A DNA stretch of 64,000 nucleotides from Osedax fenrisi (taxonomy: Eukaryota; Annelida; Polychaeta; Sabellida; Siboglinidae), in contig OZ025242.1 of NCBI GenBank assembly GCA_964019155.1, forward strand, positions 22,566,843 through 22,630,842. The letters run 5' to 3'. Below are positions 44,988 through 59,037 of the stretch, piece by piece. Made by a program: the position numbers and the translations under genes. The notes beneath the pieces were generated by a model. That model ran no database searches and was not told the DNA's origin. It saw only the letters and a list, made by a program, of their open reading frames with translations. Position 1 is the first letter of the stretch, and each line of letters starts with the position of its first letter.

Positions 44988-46307
44988 AAAACTAGTAAAT
45001 TGAATTTATTTATAATCATCTAACATAGGTATGTTTTATTTGTGTTAATGTAATTATAATTATAATTACTCTATCATCTTTGAAATATAATTTGACCCCG
45101 TTAACGGTATCATACATGAAGTGTATTGTTCACATAAAGACAATGTAGTCTGTGTATGTTTGATAAGTATCAGAATAATACGATATAATAGTGGTCATTG
45201 TAATATAATTAGTTGTATTCGTACGTAATTGAATATTCTTTTAAAATATCGAGTCAATTTTAAATATTATCCAGTGATACGTATATCAAAGTATACTTTT
45301 GTACATAAATAATGCCAGCAAGAGAAATGCGCACTATTTCGTGATATCGTAACAATAATACTTAACGGTAATATAGTCAGGGTTGTAAAGTTTTAGCACA
45401 TGACAACACCCTCGTAAATAGGGTAACTTAGTTATCGGTTAACATTCATATTACTTGTGATTTAATACAAATTATATATCGATAGATCAAGATATATCGT
45501 ATAACATTAGCTATTTCCTTATCTATAAATATTAATTAATATCGCGATAATTAAATATAGTTATAATCGAATAGAGAACATAACCCTATAGCTGATATAT
45601 TTAATGTTCTTAGCATTACGTTACATATTTGCGTTCGGACACTTGTCACATAAAAGAATAGCCTAGAAAGATTACATGTATATGTATTTACGATGTAGGA
45701 AGTTGAATATTTAGAATGGGTTCGGTGGCTATCCGTTATCCTATGATGCATCATTGAATGACGCATGACCCGATATTCAGGTCAAGGTCACGTACGATAC
45801 GCCGTTCCTCACTCCGTTATCATCAGTGAGGGTACACGGGTTATCATTTCGCCTGGGGAGCTACGTTACCAGCGTGTCGGAAGTGACGAACGGTCAGGGA
45901 ATGACATGCGTTCCGGTTCTGTGCAACGCCATCACACAGATTAGCATCGAAGGAGACGTATTGGTAAGTCGTCAGTAATATCGTATAGCTCGCTACTAGG
46001 CTTATTCGTACTATTATATACTATATATAGTATATAGTACTATAGTATACTATACTATAATAGACTATAGTATACTATATATAGTCTCGCTTATAGGTGG
46101 ATCAGTAATGGATACGTACACACCCACACACGCACGCACACACACACACCCACACACACGTACACACAGGTACACAAGACGCACAAGTTGCCCGCCGGAT
46201 TCATTTTCATTAACGGAAAGCGAGACTTCTCCGTGGTAGCCTTAGCGAACGGCGGTGCTTTGTACAGAAACCTCGGTGATTGTTTGAATTCCGCGCATTA
46301 CTTCCAG
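44465..46307 (+). CDS. Unidentified host gene, exons a-d, duplicate copy 1
   Basis: Four exons with good borders and compatible phases: a 44465-44530, b 44816-44898 (or donor at 44886), c 45781-45963, d 46170-46307. The peptide includes I-V-I-P-A-G and V-K-V-T-Y-D-T-P-F-L-T-P-L, and in exon d L-P-A-G-F-I-F-I-N-G-K and V-V-A-L-A-N-G-G-A-L-Y. The short strand-like blocks with glycine turns are reminiscent of a beta-propeller, but I cannot assign a family. GC content is much higher than the surroundings. After exon d the sequence diverges from copy 2, so exons e and later are absent here. Exon d ends in phase 0 but exon a starts in phase 1, so d of this copy could splice in frame to exon c of copy 2 or to exon e, but not to exon a. 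Confidence 0.6.
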
Positions 46308-47027
46308 GTATTTCCTATGTATACATTTATACCGCGTGCGCAAGCTAAGGGCGATCATAGACAATTGAAATTAACAGATTAACATTGGACTATGTTTTTC
46401 TAAATAAATATACCCTTAAAATGAAGCACACACATTTTTATTAATCTAAGGTCACACGACAGCCTCGTGAAGTTTAACATGTAGTTAGATACAAATATTG
46501 CCATATTAAAAAGTATTTGAAACCTTTGTAATGAATAATTTGTTATCAAATTTTAACACACTATTTATTTTATAATAATGGAATATAAAATATAAAAAAT
46601 AGAATTAAAAAAAAAAATTCCTGGAAATTTCTTGGAATTTTAACAGTGCACTGTATAAAATTTTAACAAAAATTTTAACAGTACATGTAAAAAATCGTAA
46701 AAAATGACTAAAAAAAAGATTGATAGTATATCGTGTCGTAAAAAATGACTCCAAAAAAAATTGAAGTATACATATATTTTTAGAATTTCAATAGCTCAAT
46801 TTCAATTGTTTTCTATGATCACCCTTAGCACACGCTCTATAGAGCTGTAGATATATACCGCTGACAACAATCGCCATCTATATTTAGGCCGCGAATATTC
46901 TCTGTTTCAAACGTATCGGATATTTGCGAATGTTATCTCTATTTTACACGTTATTACAATCTTATAATCGAGTAAGTTTAAACTTCTATTTAGCAAATAA
47001 ATATTATTATTATTATTATTATATTAT

Positions 47028-47099
<72 letters not shown>
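46308..47099 (+). other. Spacer between the two duplication copies
   Basis: Unique sequence after the copy 1 breakpoint. 46308-46860 has no frame. Near 46930-46962 an ATG-led stretch (M-L-S-L-F-Y-T-L-L-Q-S-Y-N-R) ends at GTAAGT and could be a small first exon, unsupported otherwise. It ends in (ATT)n and a 67-bp (AT)n run. Confidence 0.4.
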
Positions 47100-47117
<18 letters not shown>

Positions 47118-47938
47118 AGCAGACTAACGTATTATATATGTTCAATGCAGTTGTTTTTAAGTTTATATTATAGATTTTTAATTAGTTATTTTATTAGTTG
47201 TGTATTATGTAATAATTATAAATGTTAATTTCGTCTAGTGATTTTTGTGATTTTTGTGATTATTGTGATTTTTAGTTAAGGTTATTTAGCTTATTATATA
47301 TTTTTAATTAGTTATATTTTTGTTTTCTTTTATGGAATAATTATAAAAGTAGAAATGTTGATTTTATGTATATTGATTTTTGTGTTTTTTTATTTAGTTT
47401 TATTTAGTTTATTTAAATATAATTGGTTGACCAATGAACCGTCGCGTAGAAATAATATAATCTGAATTATATTAGATTTAATAATATTATTTCATTTTTG
47501 ATTAGACCTTGACACGTGGAGCATTGGTGTATGGTTTTTTGTTGATTTATTAATAAAATTTAATTTAAATACAACGGTCCTCTATCATTTTGAGTGGTGT
47601 AATATTGCCAACACTTATTTTCGGCCACTCATTATTACATATATGTATATATATTATTAGATTTAGGTATTAGTACCTGGGTAATTGTAAAAACCTTGCT
47701 GCTTGTGGAGACAATTACCCTTAATGTAACTTGTTGACATGTCAGATATAAAATAATAAGAAATTCTTAATGCATAAATCTATTTAAAAAATTAGGGATT
47801 CACGAATATTATAGTTTATATCTTAATTTTTTTTTAAATAATGATAACGACGAGTAGTATTTATTGTACATGAATACATAGGTGTTACCTACTAGTGTTT
47901 TTTTCAAAATGATCACTAAATTTAAGATGATTTATATT

Positions 47939-48651
47939 TTAAAATAAAATATTAGTATGGTCATGAATTTGTTTATTATACATTATTCTCAAAATTTGTT
48001 TTTGTTGTAAGAGGATACAATTTGTATTATCTATATATGTATTTCTCCATATTATATTAGCATACTTAATGTGAGGAATGAATACAGATTTGTATATCAT
48101 TGTTAGAGCTTTGAAATTTAATAATCTTGTGACTTTACTAGTTATCCAAATTATTTTATTCAGTTTAGCTCTTAGAAATGAAATATGATATTTCCAAATT
48201 AGTTTGTTATCAATTATTACACCAAGAAATTTTATATTTGTTAACCATTTAATATTTATTAATTTGTATATCCATGTTTTCTTTACAATTAAATAGAATG
48301 TAATTGGTTTTATCAGTGTTAAATGATAACCTATTATCAATAAACCAGTTATTTAATGTTGATAATTATATATTTATATTTCTTGATAATAAAATAATTG
48401 AATTGTCAATAAATAATGTGGTATCGTCAGCAAACATTGTACATTTTAATAAATTAAAGGCATTTACTAAATAATTTATATATATTAAAAATAAAATGAA
48501 TCCTAGAATAGTTCCTTGGGGTACTCGACAATTTATCTTAGCTATGCCTGAAAATACATCATTATATAATACAATCTGAGATCGATCAGATAAATAATTT
48601 ATTAACCATTTTAGTGGTATACCACAGTAGGTATACCATTTTAGTGGTATA

Positions 48652-48660
<9 letters not shown>
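47939..48660 (-). pseudogene. LINE reverse transcriptase relic, uninterrupted copy
   Basis: Minus-strand palm (W-L-I-N-Y-L-S-D-R, V-P-Q-G-T-I-L-G, F-A-D-D-T-T-L-F, about 48650-48400) followed after a frameshift by the thumb block (F-L-G-V-I-I-D-N-K-L, 48340-47939). It is cut at its 5' side by a 15-bp direct repeat (ATTTTAGTGGTATACC) and an (AT)n run. Counterpart of 3593-5880. Confidence 0.85.
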
Positions 48661-48703
<43 letters not shown>

Positions 48704-48742
48704 AATAATTATAATAACTTAACATTCGATAATATTATCTTT

Positions 48743-48792
<50 letters not shown>

Positions 48793-49101
48793 CGTAGTTA
48801 AATAACTATGTTTTAGTTTATCAATATATATTAATCACACTCGTGTAAAAACCTGAAATATGTCATTTATTAAAATTAAATATAGCCAATGAAAATAAAT
48901 ATAATCTGGAAATAACATTTCTATATTTAGCTTAAGGAAAATCCAATATTATTCGATTATATTAGTGATAGATTATGTGCATTCTATTTGATTATTATCA
49001 TTTCATTTACCTATACATAGTTATGTTAAGTGTTAGAGGTACCTTTTTATAGATATATATCAATTCGTACAATTTGAAAATATAAGTAGATAATATCTAC
49101 T

Positions 49102-49138
<37 letters not shown>

Positions 49139-49536
49139 CGTAAACGTGTATTATTCGACTTAAATTATTTATTTTGACAACAAATGTATCTTAAAATAGA
49201 CATAACTCTATATTAATTAAGTAAATTAAATAATAATAATAATTATATAGAGCGTTCATAATCGATTAATATTATAATCAATAATATGTTGGGATTTCTT
49301 AAATCTAAATATAGATATGTTATTTCCAAATTATTGACTCTATATACTTTTTTATATATATACTATTTGTAATAATAAATAAGAGTTATACATTATACAG
49401 TTATATAATTGTACATCGATTAATATACATCGATATTATATTTTAAAACGTGTATTCACTATGATATTATATAAGTATTTATATTTAAATTATAAGATCG
49501 AATATACATTTATTGTAATTATATATATATAAGTTT

Positions 49537-49808
49537 CTGTGTGCTTAAATTGGCTAAGGAGTCAGACACACAGGTATTAGGCTGCGAGTGTAATGTCTGC
49601 AACAATAAAATAGTTATTAAATAAACTTTAGAAGTTATCTTATATAACTGTGTATACAAATTATCGGCTATCATTAAAGCCATGGATTCCTTAACGTGGG
49701 AGCGATTCGAAGGGAAATTAGAGCCATATGGTTATAGGTGAAAACTTCATCTAAATTACTGGATGGGATGAAAGGACTCCATCAGAATAACCATAACAAC
49801 AATAACAA
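49537..49808 (+). repeat. SINE-A, copy 2
   Basis: Counterpart of 6753-7030 with the same body and A-rich tail. 48661-49536 is the AT-rich foldback segment corresponding to 5881-6752. Confidence 0.75.
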
Positions 49809-49900
49809 AAATATATATATATATATATATTTATATAAACTAGCATATCGATTGTTCACCTATTGTTTACTACCGTATATGATAGTTTAGCTACATTCCA

Positions 49901-49944
<44 letters not shown>

Positions 49945-51259
49945 CTGTTTATATATATGTGTGTGTCTATTTGTATTTATGTATATATATATATATATAT
50001 ATATATAAACCAATAATCGTAATAACTAATAATATAATATTTGTGATGTATATTATATAATAGTTAATAACTATTTTATTATATCAATATATTAATTACA
50101 CTCTTGAATATGCCTAATGTGTCATTTATTTTTATAAATGATATTCATGAGCAATAAGGGTATTGAATATGTCAATGAATAGCAATATAATCTGGAAATA
50201 ACATTTCTATATTTAGATTTAAGGACATTCCAACATTATTCAATTCTAATAGTGATAGATTAGATGTGTTCTATTTGATCATTATTATTACATTTACACA
50301 TAAATAGAGTTATGTATGTTTCGAGATATGTTTTTGCTTTGAAAAATTATTTTATACCGATACTATATACTTCAATTTTGTTATCTAATTAATTTGTACA
50401 ATTTTATACTAGATTATTCAACAAAAAAATAACAACTAAATCAAATATATGATATATAGATTATATATATATATACATTTACTAGTATACATTAATAAAG
50501 AAAACATTTATATATACATATTTTATATTGTTAATTTAAATTAGTTGAATTATTAGTTAACCAATTAGTTGAATTATTATACGATTTCTGTGTGTATTCA
50601 TTTGTACTTTTATATGATAGTTAATGAATAGTTAATGAATATTTCAAAGTTACCTGTTTATATAAATTATTATAGATTTACATCTATTGTGTAATGCTAA
50701 TAAGGGAAAGTACCCATACTTCGATGAGTTTTTGTTAGGGGTAGCATAAGTCAAATAAATATGAACATATTGAATAATTGTAATGTGTTAACATACTAAT
50801 ATACACAGCATTTATATTTACAATATAACTATCTTCTTTTATAAATATAATAAAATTTGATATTAAAATATTTTAAGAGTAAAATAAGAAAATTGTATTA
50901 TTAAAAGAGGCATCTATTGATGAATTCTCAAACTCCGCGCTTTTTCCAATAACGTCCGATATTTTCCGACAAATTGTAAAATTATGTTATTCAATATTAA
51001 TAAATAATTATATTCTTTAATTATTTTTTAATTAGCTTTCTCCCTTAAACGGATTAAATAAAATTGAGGAAATTAATTAATTCGATCACCCTATACAATA
51101 ATCAATAGTGAAAAATGTATTGATCATTGATTTATTAAAATTAAATATGTCTTAATATGTTTTGATATATCAAAGTATACTCTATATTTTAAATTTTAAA
51201 TTTGTTCTGTAGGACCAATAGATTTTTAGATATTCCAACCCGCGTTTAGGTTCTCCGCG
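49809..51259. other. AT-rich segment with gypsy empty site
   Basis: Corresponds to 7031-7169 joined to 12467-13879. The retrotransposon empty site lies in the (AT)n run at about 49906-49940. No gene seen. Confidence 0.7.
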
Positions 51260-51475
51260 AATTATGGATACTTTCCACTAATTGCATTTTAATATTCTTG
51301 ATTCCGAACAGAGTGGTTTCAGAAAATTTTACAGTACATAAACTATATAAATGTATCTTACTGGTGATATGTTAGTGCCTTAAATCATAATAACAATATA
51401 CAATTGTTACTTCTCGATCTGTATTCGGTTGTTGATACCATCAAGTATGATTTACTTTCAGATCGCTTAACATTA
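51260..51475 (+). pseudogene. LINE reverse transcriptase palm relic, copy 2
   Basis: Counterpart of 13880-14080. The motif A stretch is slightly more decayed here. 51476-51794 is AT-rich with (AT)n. Confidence 0.6.
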
Positions 51476-51536
51476 CAACATTATAAATATATATATATTG
51501 AATATTTTTATAAAATATAAGTTAGTTATCTGTATC

Positions 51537-51620
<84 letters not shown>

Positions 51621-51794
51621 ATATATGTATGAGTGTGGTAATGTAGTATGTATGAATACTAATCAAATAATAATACATTGATATAATAACATAAGAATGA
51701 GAATGATAACATATTTTAATATAGAAGTTAATTATTATTAAATACAGTATATTTAAAAAAAAATTCTATTGAAATTTAAACTATATATATATAT

Positions 51795-51957
51795 AGGTAT
51801 TACGCGGGTTCAATAGTTATTCAACAAATATTTAGAAATGATTATTATCATAGCGATTTCAAAGGATATTAGAGTATTTAGGTTATAAGTAAAACTTCAT
51901 CTAAGTTCCTGGATGGGATGGAAGGACTCCACTAAAATAAAACAATTTATAAAATGT
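51795..51957 (+). repeat. SINE-B, copy 2 (shortened)
   Basis: Retains TATTAGAGTATTTAGGTTA and ACTTCATCTAAGTTCCTGG, but the head is mostly deleted compared with 14367-14575. Confidence 0.65.
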
Positions 51958-52066
51958 TTTTTAAATATAAATAAATATGATTACCATATGGTACATATAT
52001 ATGTACAAGTTTATATATATATATATATCAGAATAATATGTAAGAATATGCTATATGATAAAAGTA

Positions 52067-52462
52067 TGTTAAACAGTGTAACAATGTGTGTAAATACAAT
52101 GTTATCATTGTTCACATAATAAGTAATTTTTTTTACATATCATTGGTGTCATCATTTTGTATACGCACAATCAGCGGAGTTGTAGCCATTGGGTTTTACC
52201 GAAAGTTAGGGTGAAATGTAAACTATCGACCATAGTTTACCGTATATGGTATAAACGTATTAGAATGATCGATTATATCTGTGATTGATAAACATATTCA
52301 CATATGACACGCCCAGTGGGCGTTTACAATGACATCTACATTAAATAGTCTATATAAGGCGATGTAACTGCATACTTAATACATTATTAAAGTTGTGTTT
52401 AATGCGTGTTCAATAAAATGAATATATTATTTACCAGTATTGTTGCTGTATTGATTATTTCA
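52067..52462 (+). repeat. Putative solo LTR, intact (396 bp)
   Basis: TGTTAAACAG to TTATTTCA, flanked by AGTA (52063-52066, 52463-52466), with TATA box and AATAAA. It contains the hAT-1 empty site GTATTGTT (52437-52444). Confidence 0.55.
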
Positions 52463-52523
52463 AGTAAGTAATAATAACTATAATTATATATTTATATATA
52501 TATACATATATATAATAATAACT

Positions 52524-53160
52524 GCCTGTGTGGCTCAGTTGGCTATGGCGTCAAACACACAACAATAGGGTTGCGGGTTCAAGCCCCGTTCGGACCATTA
52601 AAATAGGTCTTCAAATAATATTTAGAAGTGATCTTACCCAGTAAGTAAAGTAATCAGTGATAGTGGTTAGATTATAGTTTGATCATCATCATAATTTGTG
52701 ATTAACTGATCACAATACGATTAAAATCATATTACAATCATTGATAAGCAACTATGCTTTGATTACGAACTACACTTCTAAATCATTGATTTTAATACGA
52801 TTGTAATCATTGATTATTAACTGATCACTAACATTGATTCACGATCAGTTGGTAATCATTGATTGTAATACGATTGTAATAGAATCAAAATATGCGATCG
52901 TAATCAATACATAGCCCCATGATTGTAGTCTGATTACTTGTTAGATTATAATCTGATTATGATCGTTGATTACTTTACTTACTGGGTATATAATTGTGTA
53001 TAAATAAATTATCGGCTCTCGTTAAAACCATGGATGCCTTAACAAGAAAGCGCCTTCGAAGGGACATTAGAGCAATATATGGTTATATATAAGTGACAAC
53101 TTCATCTAAGTTCCTGTATCATACAGTATGGAATTAAAGGACACCACCAAATAAAAAAAT

Positions 53161-53162
<2 letters not shown>
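52524..53162 (+). repeat. SINE-C, full copy with MITE
   Basis: tRNA-like head with box A TGGCTCAGTTGG (52531-52542) and box B GGGTTCAAGCC (52575-52585), then the family body interrupted by the 350-bp MITE, and an A-rich tail. The tRNA of origin is not clear. It provides the empty sites for the 18.7-kb composite and for hAT-2. Confidence 0.85.
52637..52986. mobile_element. TA-flanked MITE (350 bp), copy 2
   Basis: Same 20-bp perfect inverted termini (CCCAGTAAGTAAAGTAATCA) and same length as 41710-42059. Confidence 0.93.
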
Positions 53163-53200
<38 letters not shown>

Positions 53201-53749
53201 TACACGAAATATTTATAATATATAGAATGTATATTATATAGAATATGATTGATTGTGGCTACCTTGATTGATATACAGTATTTTTATATTTGGCAGGAAA
53301 GTGGGGCCATTGAACGTCTCACTATAGATAGGTTGATTTATTATTGTTGATGTCCCATCAACTTTTCGCCTACAGGTATACCTAGTCCTCATGTATAAAT
53401 GTACTTCTATTTATTTACACTACTTTTATTCTTCTAGGATGCATTACATTATTAATTTTAGTAAATGTATACTTTTTTTCAAATTAATTTTAATCTTTTA
53501 TAAAAATTGCAATTGTTCTCAATTATATATTTTCTTATAGAGCACCCGTACTTTTTTTCTGTTTCATTTATTTTAATTTTATTTTAAAAATACAATTGAA
53601 TTAGTATTGTATTATGTGTTATTGTATCCGAATGAATATGATGATATATGACACTGCACATATTGTCAGGAGGTATCGAATCAAGAAAACTTATCGCTTT
53701 CACTGATCCTCCAGACTTTGTCTATAAACTGATTTCATTCATTCTATCA

Positions 53750-53786
<37 letters not shown>

Positions 53787-53964
53787 CTAGATAGATAGGT
53801 AGATATAGTTTATTGGAGTAATTTAATGTCATTCTTTTTTCATTTAGTTTTCTTTTTGGTTTTCTTTCTTCGTTATCCAAATGGCTTCAAAATAAGACCT
53901 TGGTATTTTCAGGTTGTTGCCAGCTGTAACATGTATTGTTGCCAACATATATATATATATATAT
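53163..53964 (+). other. Non-coding repeat-like segment, copy 2
   Basis: Counterpart of 42239-43039. No gene. Confidence 0.35.
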
Positions 53965-55190
53965 GATGATGATATTAAGTTTATTAGCACTAAAATAGGG
54001 TCATGTAGACCCCTTCGCTCGTGCGGGAAGAAAATAATAATAAAATAATAGTAATACGATAATAATTTAATAATAATATACATTCAATATACCACTGACA
54101 ACAATACTAAATAATATAAAAGACTATTATATACTACAGTCTGAATTGATATGGTATAGTGTTATATACTACAGACTGCATTGATATAGTATAGTGTTAT
54201 ATAATAATTAGATAATAATCATACAATAACAATTTAATAATGATATACATTTAATATAACATGGACACAAATAATAAGTTGGATGATTATGGGTAGAGAG
54301 AAATGAAGAAGTAAGATTTATAAATTTTTTGTGGGATCTAATAGAACGAATGGTAGGAGGGAGGGAATTTCATAGGGTTGGATCGGAATTTTTAAAAGCT
54401 CTAGAATTTAGGGAAGTTTTACTAGAGTTATGGGAGATAAGTAGAGGAGCATTTTGGTAACGAAGAGAAGATAATATAGTATGTTTTTTAATTAGATTAG
54501 AGATATAGCTAGGGGTGATAGAATATATTGATTTATGGATTATAGATAGTATACGTAATTTACACCTGATGGAGAAGAGTAGCCACATACGAGATGATTG
54601 ATGAGATATTGTAGTAGAGTGATCCAGTCGTTAAACAGTAAGTATACGGGTAATCCGATTAAGTGGAGCAGTAGCTTTAGCAGGAAGTAAATTCAGTAGG
54701 GAAGAACAGTAGTCAATTCGGGAAAGTACAAGAGCATTAATTAGAGTTTTAGTAAGGTTTCTGGAAAATGATGTCCGTATTTTTTTAATTCTGAAGAGAT
54801 GAAAGTTGGAGGATTTTGTAATGGATGATATATGATTCTTAAATGATAATTTGTCATCAAATACTAATCCTAGGTTTTTGGAGGAATGAGAAGGAGAAAT
54901 AATTATGTTATTTAGAGTAAAGTTTGGAAAGGAAGTTTCAGAAGTAGATATGTTGAGTACAGTAGTCTTAGAGGAATTAATTAGTAGTTTAATGGAGAGG
55001 AGCCATAATCTAATGGAGTTAGCACACTCGATTAATTCAGAGTTAATGGTATTATGAGAATTTATAGGGAAAAAAGTAAACAGTTGAATATCATCAGCAA
55101 AAATATGGTAGTGAATATTTGGAAATTTCTTAATTAGATCAGCAATAGGACGGATATAAATAGAAAAGAGGGATGGACCTATATATATAT
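53965..55190 (-). pseudogene. LINE reverse transcriptase relic, copy 2
   Basis: Counterpart of 43040-44275. In this copy the C-terminal part is readable in one frame (54588-54370: I-H-K-S-I-Y-S-I-T-P-S-Y-I-S and R-A-F-K-N-S-D-P-T-L-W), confirming a CR1/L2-like ORF2 end. Copy 1 has a shift here. Confidence 0.85.
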
Positions 55191-55370
55191 ATATATGTGT
55201 GTATGTGTGTGTGATTAATTAATATTAATATTTTAAATATACGATTCAGCATATTATAATAATCATATTTTAATAAATATAATGTTATTATAATTGAATG
55301 AATTCGTGCTATAATATAAATTTGTGTATTCAACAATGTTTCTGACTGTTATTTTCGGCACTTCTAACAG

Positions 55371-57998
55371 AATCATCAGCCGAAAGCGGTGGTGACTCAC
55401 ATAACAGAACAAAGAGAAATATCAACATCATCAACAGTTAATTTTCATGTTCTAATAATGTAATCTATATTTTATAATACGTGAATAATGTGTGTGTATC
55501 ATCATATATGATAGAGCAATCGAATGATGATATCATGTTATACTATAGTATACGTATACGTACTATAGTGCACTTATTATAGTACGTATCTATAGATATT
55601 AGTAGTTGGTATATAAATGTAATGTTAATTATATATTTAAGATTAATATTCGTTTATCTACATTACAATTATATATAAAATATACATAAATATATTGATT
55701 TCAAAATAGGAGAAATTGTAATTCCCGCTGGTTTTCCATCCTATGCACTACCTAAAGATCCAAGTAATTGTATGGTGGCTGTTAGTAATAATGTAGTTAT
55801 ATTGTTTTATATTCGAAATCACTTATATTATTAGCTCGTATAATATATATATATATATATATATATATTTTAAAACTAGTAAATTGAATTTATTTATACT
55901 CATCTAACATAGGTATATTTTATTTTTGTTAATGTGATTATATTAATTATAATTATAATTACTCTATCATCTTTGAAATAGAATTTGACCCTGTTAACGG
56001 TATCATACATGAAGTGTATTGTTCACATAAAGACAATGTAGTCTATGTATGTTTGACAAGTATCAGAATAACAATTCGAATACGATATAATAGTGGTCAT
56101 TGTAATATAATTAGTTGTATTCGTACGTAATTGAATATTCTTTTAAAATATCGAGTCAATTTTAAATATAATCCAGTGATACGTATATTAAAGTATAATT
56201 TTGTACATAAATAATGCCAGCAAGAGAGATGCTCACTATTTCTTGATATCGTAACAATAATACTTAACGGTAATATAGTCAGGGTTGTAAAGTATTAGCA
56301 CATAACAACACCCGCGTAAATAGGGTAACTTAGTTATCGGTTAAATTCATATTACTTGTGATTTAATACAAATTATATATCGATAGATCAAGATATATCG
56401 TATAACATTAGCTATTTAGTTATCTATACATATTAATTAATATCGCGATAATTAAATATAGTTATATTCGAATAGAGAACATAAACCTATAGCTGCTATA
56501 TTTAATGTTCTTTGCATTACATTAAATTTGCGTTCGGACACTAGTCACATAAAAGAATAGCCTAGAAAGATTACATATATGTATATTTACATATATGTAT
56601 TTACGATGTAGGAAGTTGAATATTTAGAATGGGTTCGGTGGCTATCCGTTATCCTATGATGCATCATTGAATGACGCATGACCCGATATTCAGGTCAAGG
56701 TCACGTACGATACGCCGTTCCTCACTCCGTTATCATCAGTGAGGGTACACGGGTTATCATTTCGCCTGGGGAGCTACGTTACCAGCGTGTCGGAAGTGAC
56801 GAACGGTCAGGGAATGACATGCGTTCCGGTTCTGTGCAACGCCATCACACAGATTAGCATCGAAGGAGACGTATTGGTAAGTCGTCAGTAATATCGTATA
56901 GCTCGCTACTAGGCTTATTCGTACTATTATATACTATATATAGTATATAGTACTATAGTATACTATACTATAATAGACTATAGTATACTATATATAGTCT
57001 CGCTTATAGGTGGATCAGTAATGGATACGTACACACCCACACACGCACGCACACACACACACCCACACACACGTACACACAGGTACACAAGACGCACAAG
57101 TTGCCCGCCGGATTCATTTTCATTAACGGAAAGCGAGACTTCTCCGTGGTAGCCTTAGCGAACGGCGGTGCTTTGTACAGAAACCTCGGTGATTGTTTGA
57201 ATTCCGCGCATTACTTCCAGGTATATATTAAACTATATATTTATTTATGTTTTATCTAATTATTAATTTATTTTGTTTTAAGTATTTTATTTAATTTTCA
57301 TTATTTTAGTTATGTTATATGTCTTACCTTAAATTGTATTTATTACATGATGAATGACATTATGGGGAGTTGTTTTTTTAATTTATTCTATCTATTTGTA
57401 TAATAAAAGTACTTATAATAAAATATTAATAAATTATAAAATATAAAAATACTTCTATTGGAATACACATTTATAATAACGTTAACTATATTTTATATTG
57501 TGTTTTTTTAATGACAGAGTAGCTGATGTTTTTGTATTAATGTTGGTGTTGTACGTATCGGGGAAAGGGATATACTTGTAGTGAGATGAAAGTATTTCTT
57601 ATTATTGGCACAAATAGGATTCCTGCGTCAATGGACCTGACGAGCCCATATTCTCGAAGTTGATACACCATCTGTCCTCATTATTTTTAATTATAACAGT
57701 ATTTTTAATACCAGTAAATTGTTGGCTACTCTGGTTATAGATTTAATAATAACCTATATATCTGTTTTTAATAAATGTATTATTCTACTAGAAAACTAAA
57801 TTATTAAATGTGAATTGATAATGTTGTTCTTTTGTATATATTTTTCTTTTAATATTTTTCTTTAAATCTTAACAAATTTTTATTTTATTATTTTATTTTA
57901 ATTTTACTAAACTTTTCCCTCATAAATGATCTTTAAGGAAGTGAAACAATTAGCATCGCGCTTATTCGTTTACCATGGTCATGCCTAAATTATGATAT

Positions 57999-58033
<35 letters not shown>

Positions 58034-59003
58034 TTATTAAGTACATTAATTTACACAATGATAACAGTTACCTTATAATAGTAATAATACCTATTGTTAT
58101 GATACAATGATACTATCAATATTTCAAGAAAATTAAATAATAAAAATATGAATTATATGGGTAACGTTTATAATAGTAATATGTATATGAAATACATTTA
58201 CAATTTCACATTAAATAATGTGTGATATAGTGTGATTAATACATCATTTAATTGTGAATAATAACACGTAACGCTAGAATATTAACACTAATATACCATG
58301 ATAACATAAATACGTAATCGACTTCTCTTTCTCAAGCTCGGAATACCGGCTTCAGCTGGATCTATAGGCCGCAAAATTGGCAATTTCGGAAAACTCGATA
58401 TAATGAAGATATCCAGCGATAAACCATTAACTATGTGCGCTGTGTCCTTACTTGTCTATGTTAGTATTAAACATGTAGGCATTCATGATAACAACTAATT
58501 ATTAATTACCTTATAATATACTTAGTAAAGCGTTGCAAATATGAAATTAATATAGTTTACGTATAATACAAATATGTATAATAAAATAGCGCTTATAAGA
58601 ATAACAAGTAGATTATTTTAGAAATGTGCGTTCTCAAATATATATGATGACATTTAAATCAATAAAACTGTAAATAAAACTAATATTATTAGTATCTACT
58701 TAACGAGCTAGATATAAAGACATATGTGCGCGTGTAGGGGCATTTAATGTTATTGATAACTTTGTAATGCAACTATAGGTCGCATAACTACACGTATATG
58801 GACTGCAGAAACATATTTTATTGTAATTATTCTGTTTAATATTATTATTTGATATCACTGTTAAGTGTCTACATAAACTATTATTATTATTATATGTACA
58901 TCATCGATGTGAATAAAATGGATAATGAATGTAATGTATGGTACTTTGCGAGAGAAGCGCTGCAATCGAAACCTCTACTAAATAACTACTATATTTTTAA
59001 TTT

Positions 59004-59037
<34 letters not shown>

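Larger units (their letters stand above)
2765..46310 (+). other. Segmental duplication copy 1 (insertion-riddled)
   Basis: This interval contains, in order and in the same orientation, essentially all sequence of 47100-57223. It begins in an (AT)n(GT)n run followed by TAGCAGACTAACGT. It ends inside the first bases of an intron, after CTTCCAGGTAT. Colinear anchors include the LINE relic (3593/47939), SINE-A (6753/49537), SINE-B (14367/51795), the LTR (14681/52067), SINE-C, the LINE at 43040/53965 and the host exons at 44465/55371. Five insertions totalling about 33.4 kb explain why it is 43.5 kb rather than 10.1 kb long. Confidence 0.9.
47100..57223 (+). other. Segmental duplication copy 2 (compact)
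   Basis: About 10.1 kb colinear with 2765-46310 minus its insertions. No insertion over about 100 bp was found here that is missing in copy 1. Most of it differs from copy 1 by occasional substitutions and small indels, but the last ~620 bp (from about 56603) appear identical. It serves as the empty-site reference for all copy 1 insertions. Confidence 0.9.

Noticed and set aside
52524..52600. Functional tRNA gene
   Set aside because: Box A and B are good, but stems are not consistent and a SINE body follows, with relatives elsewhere.
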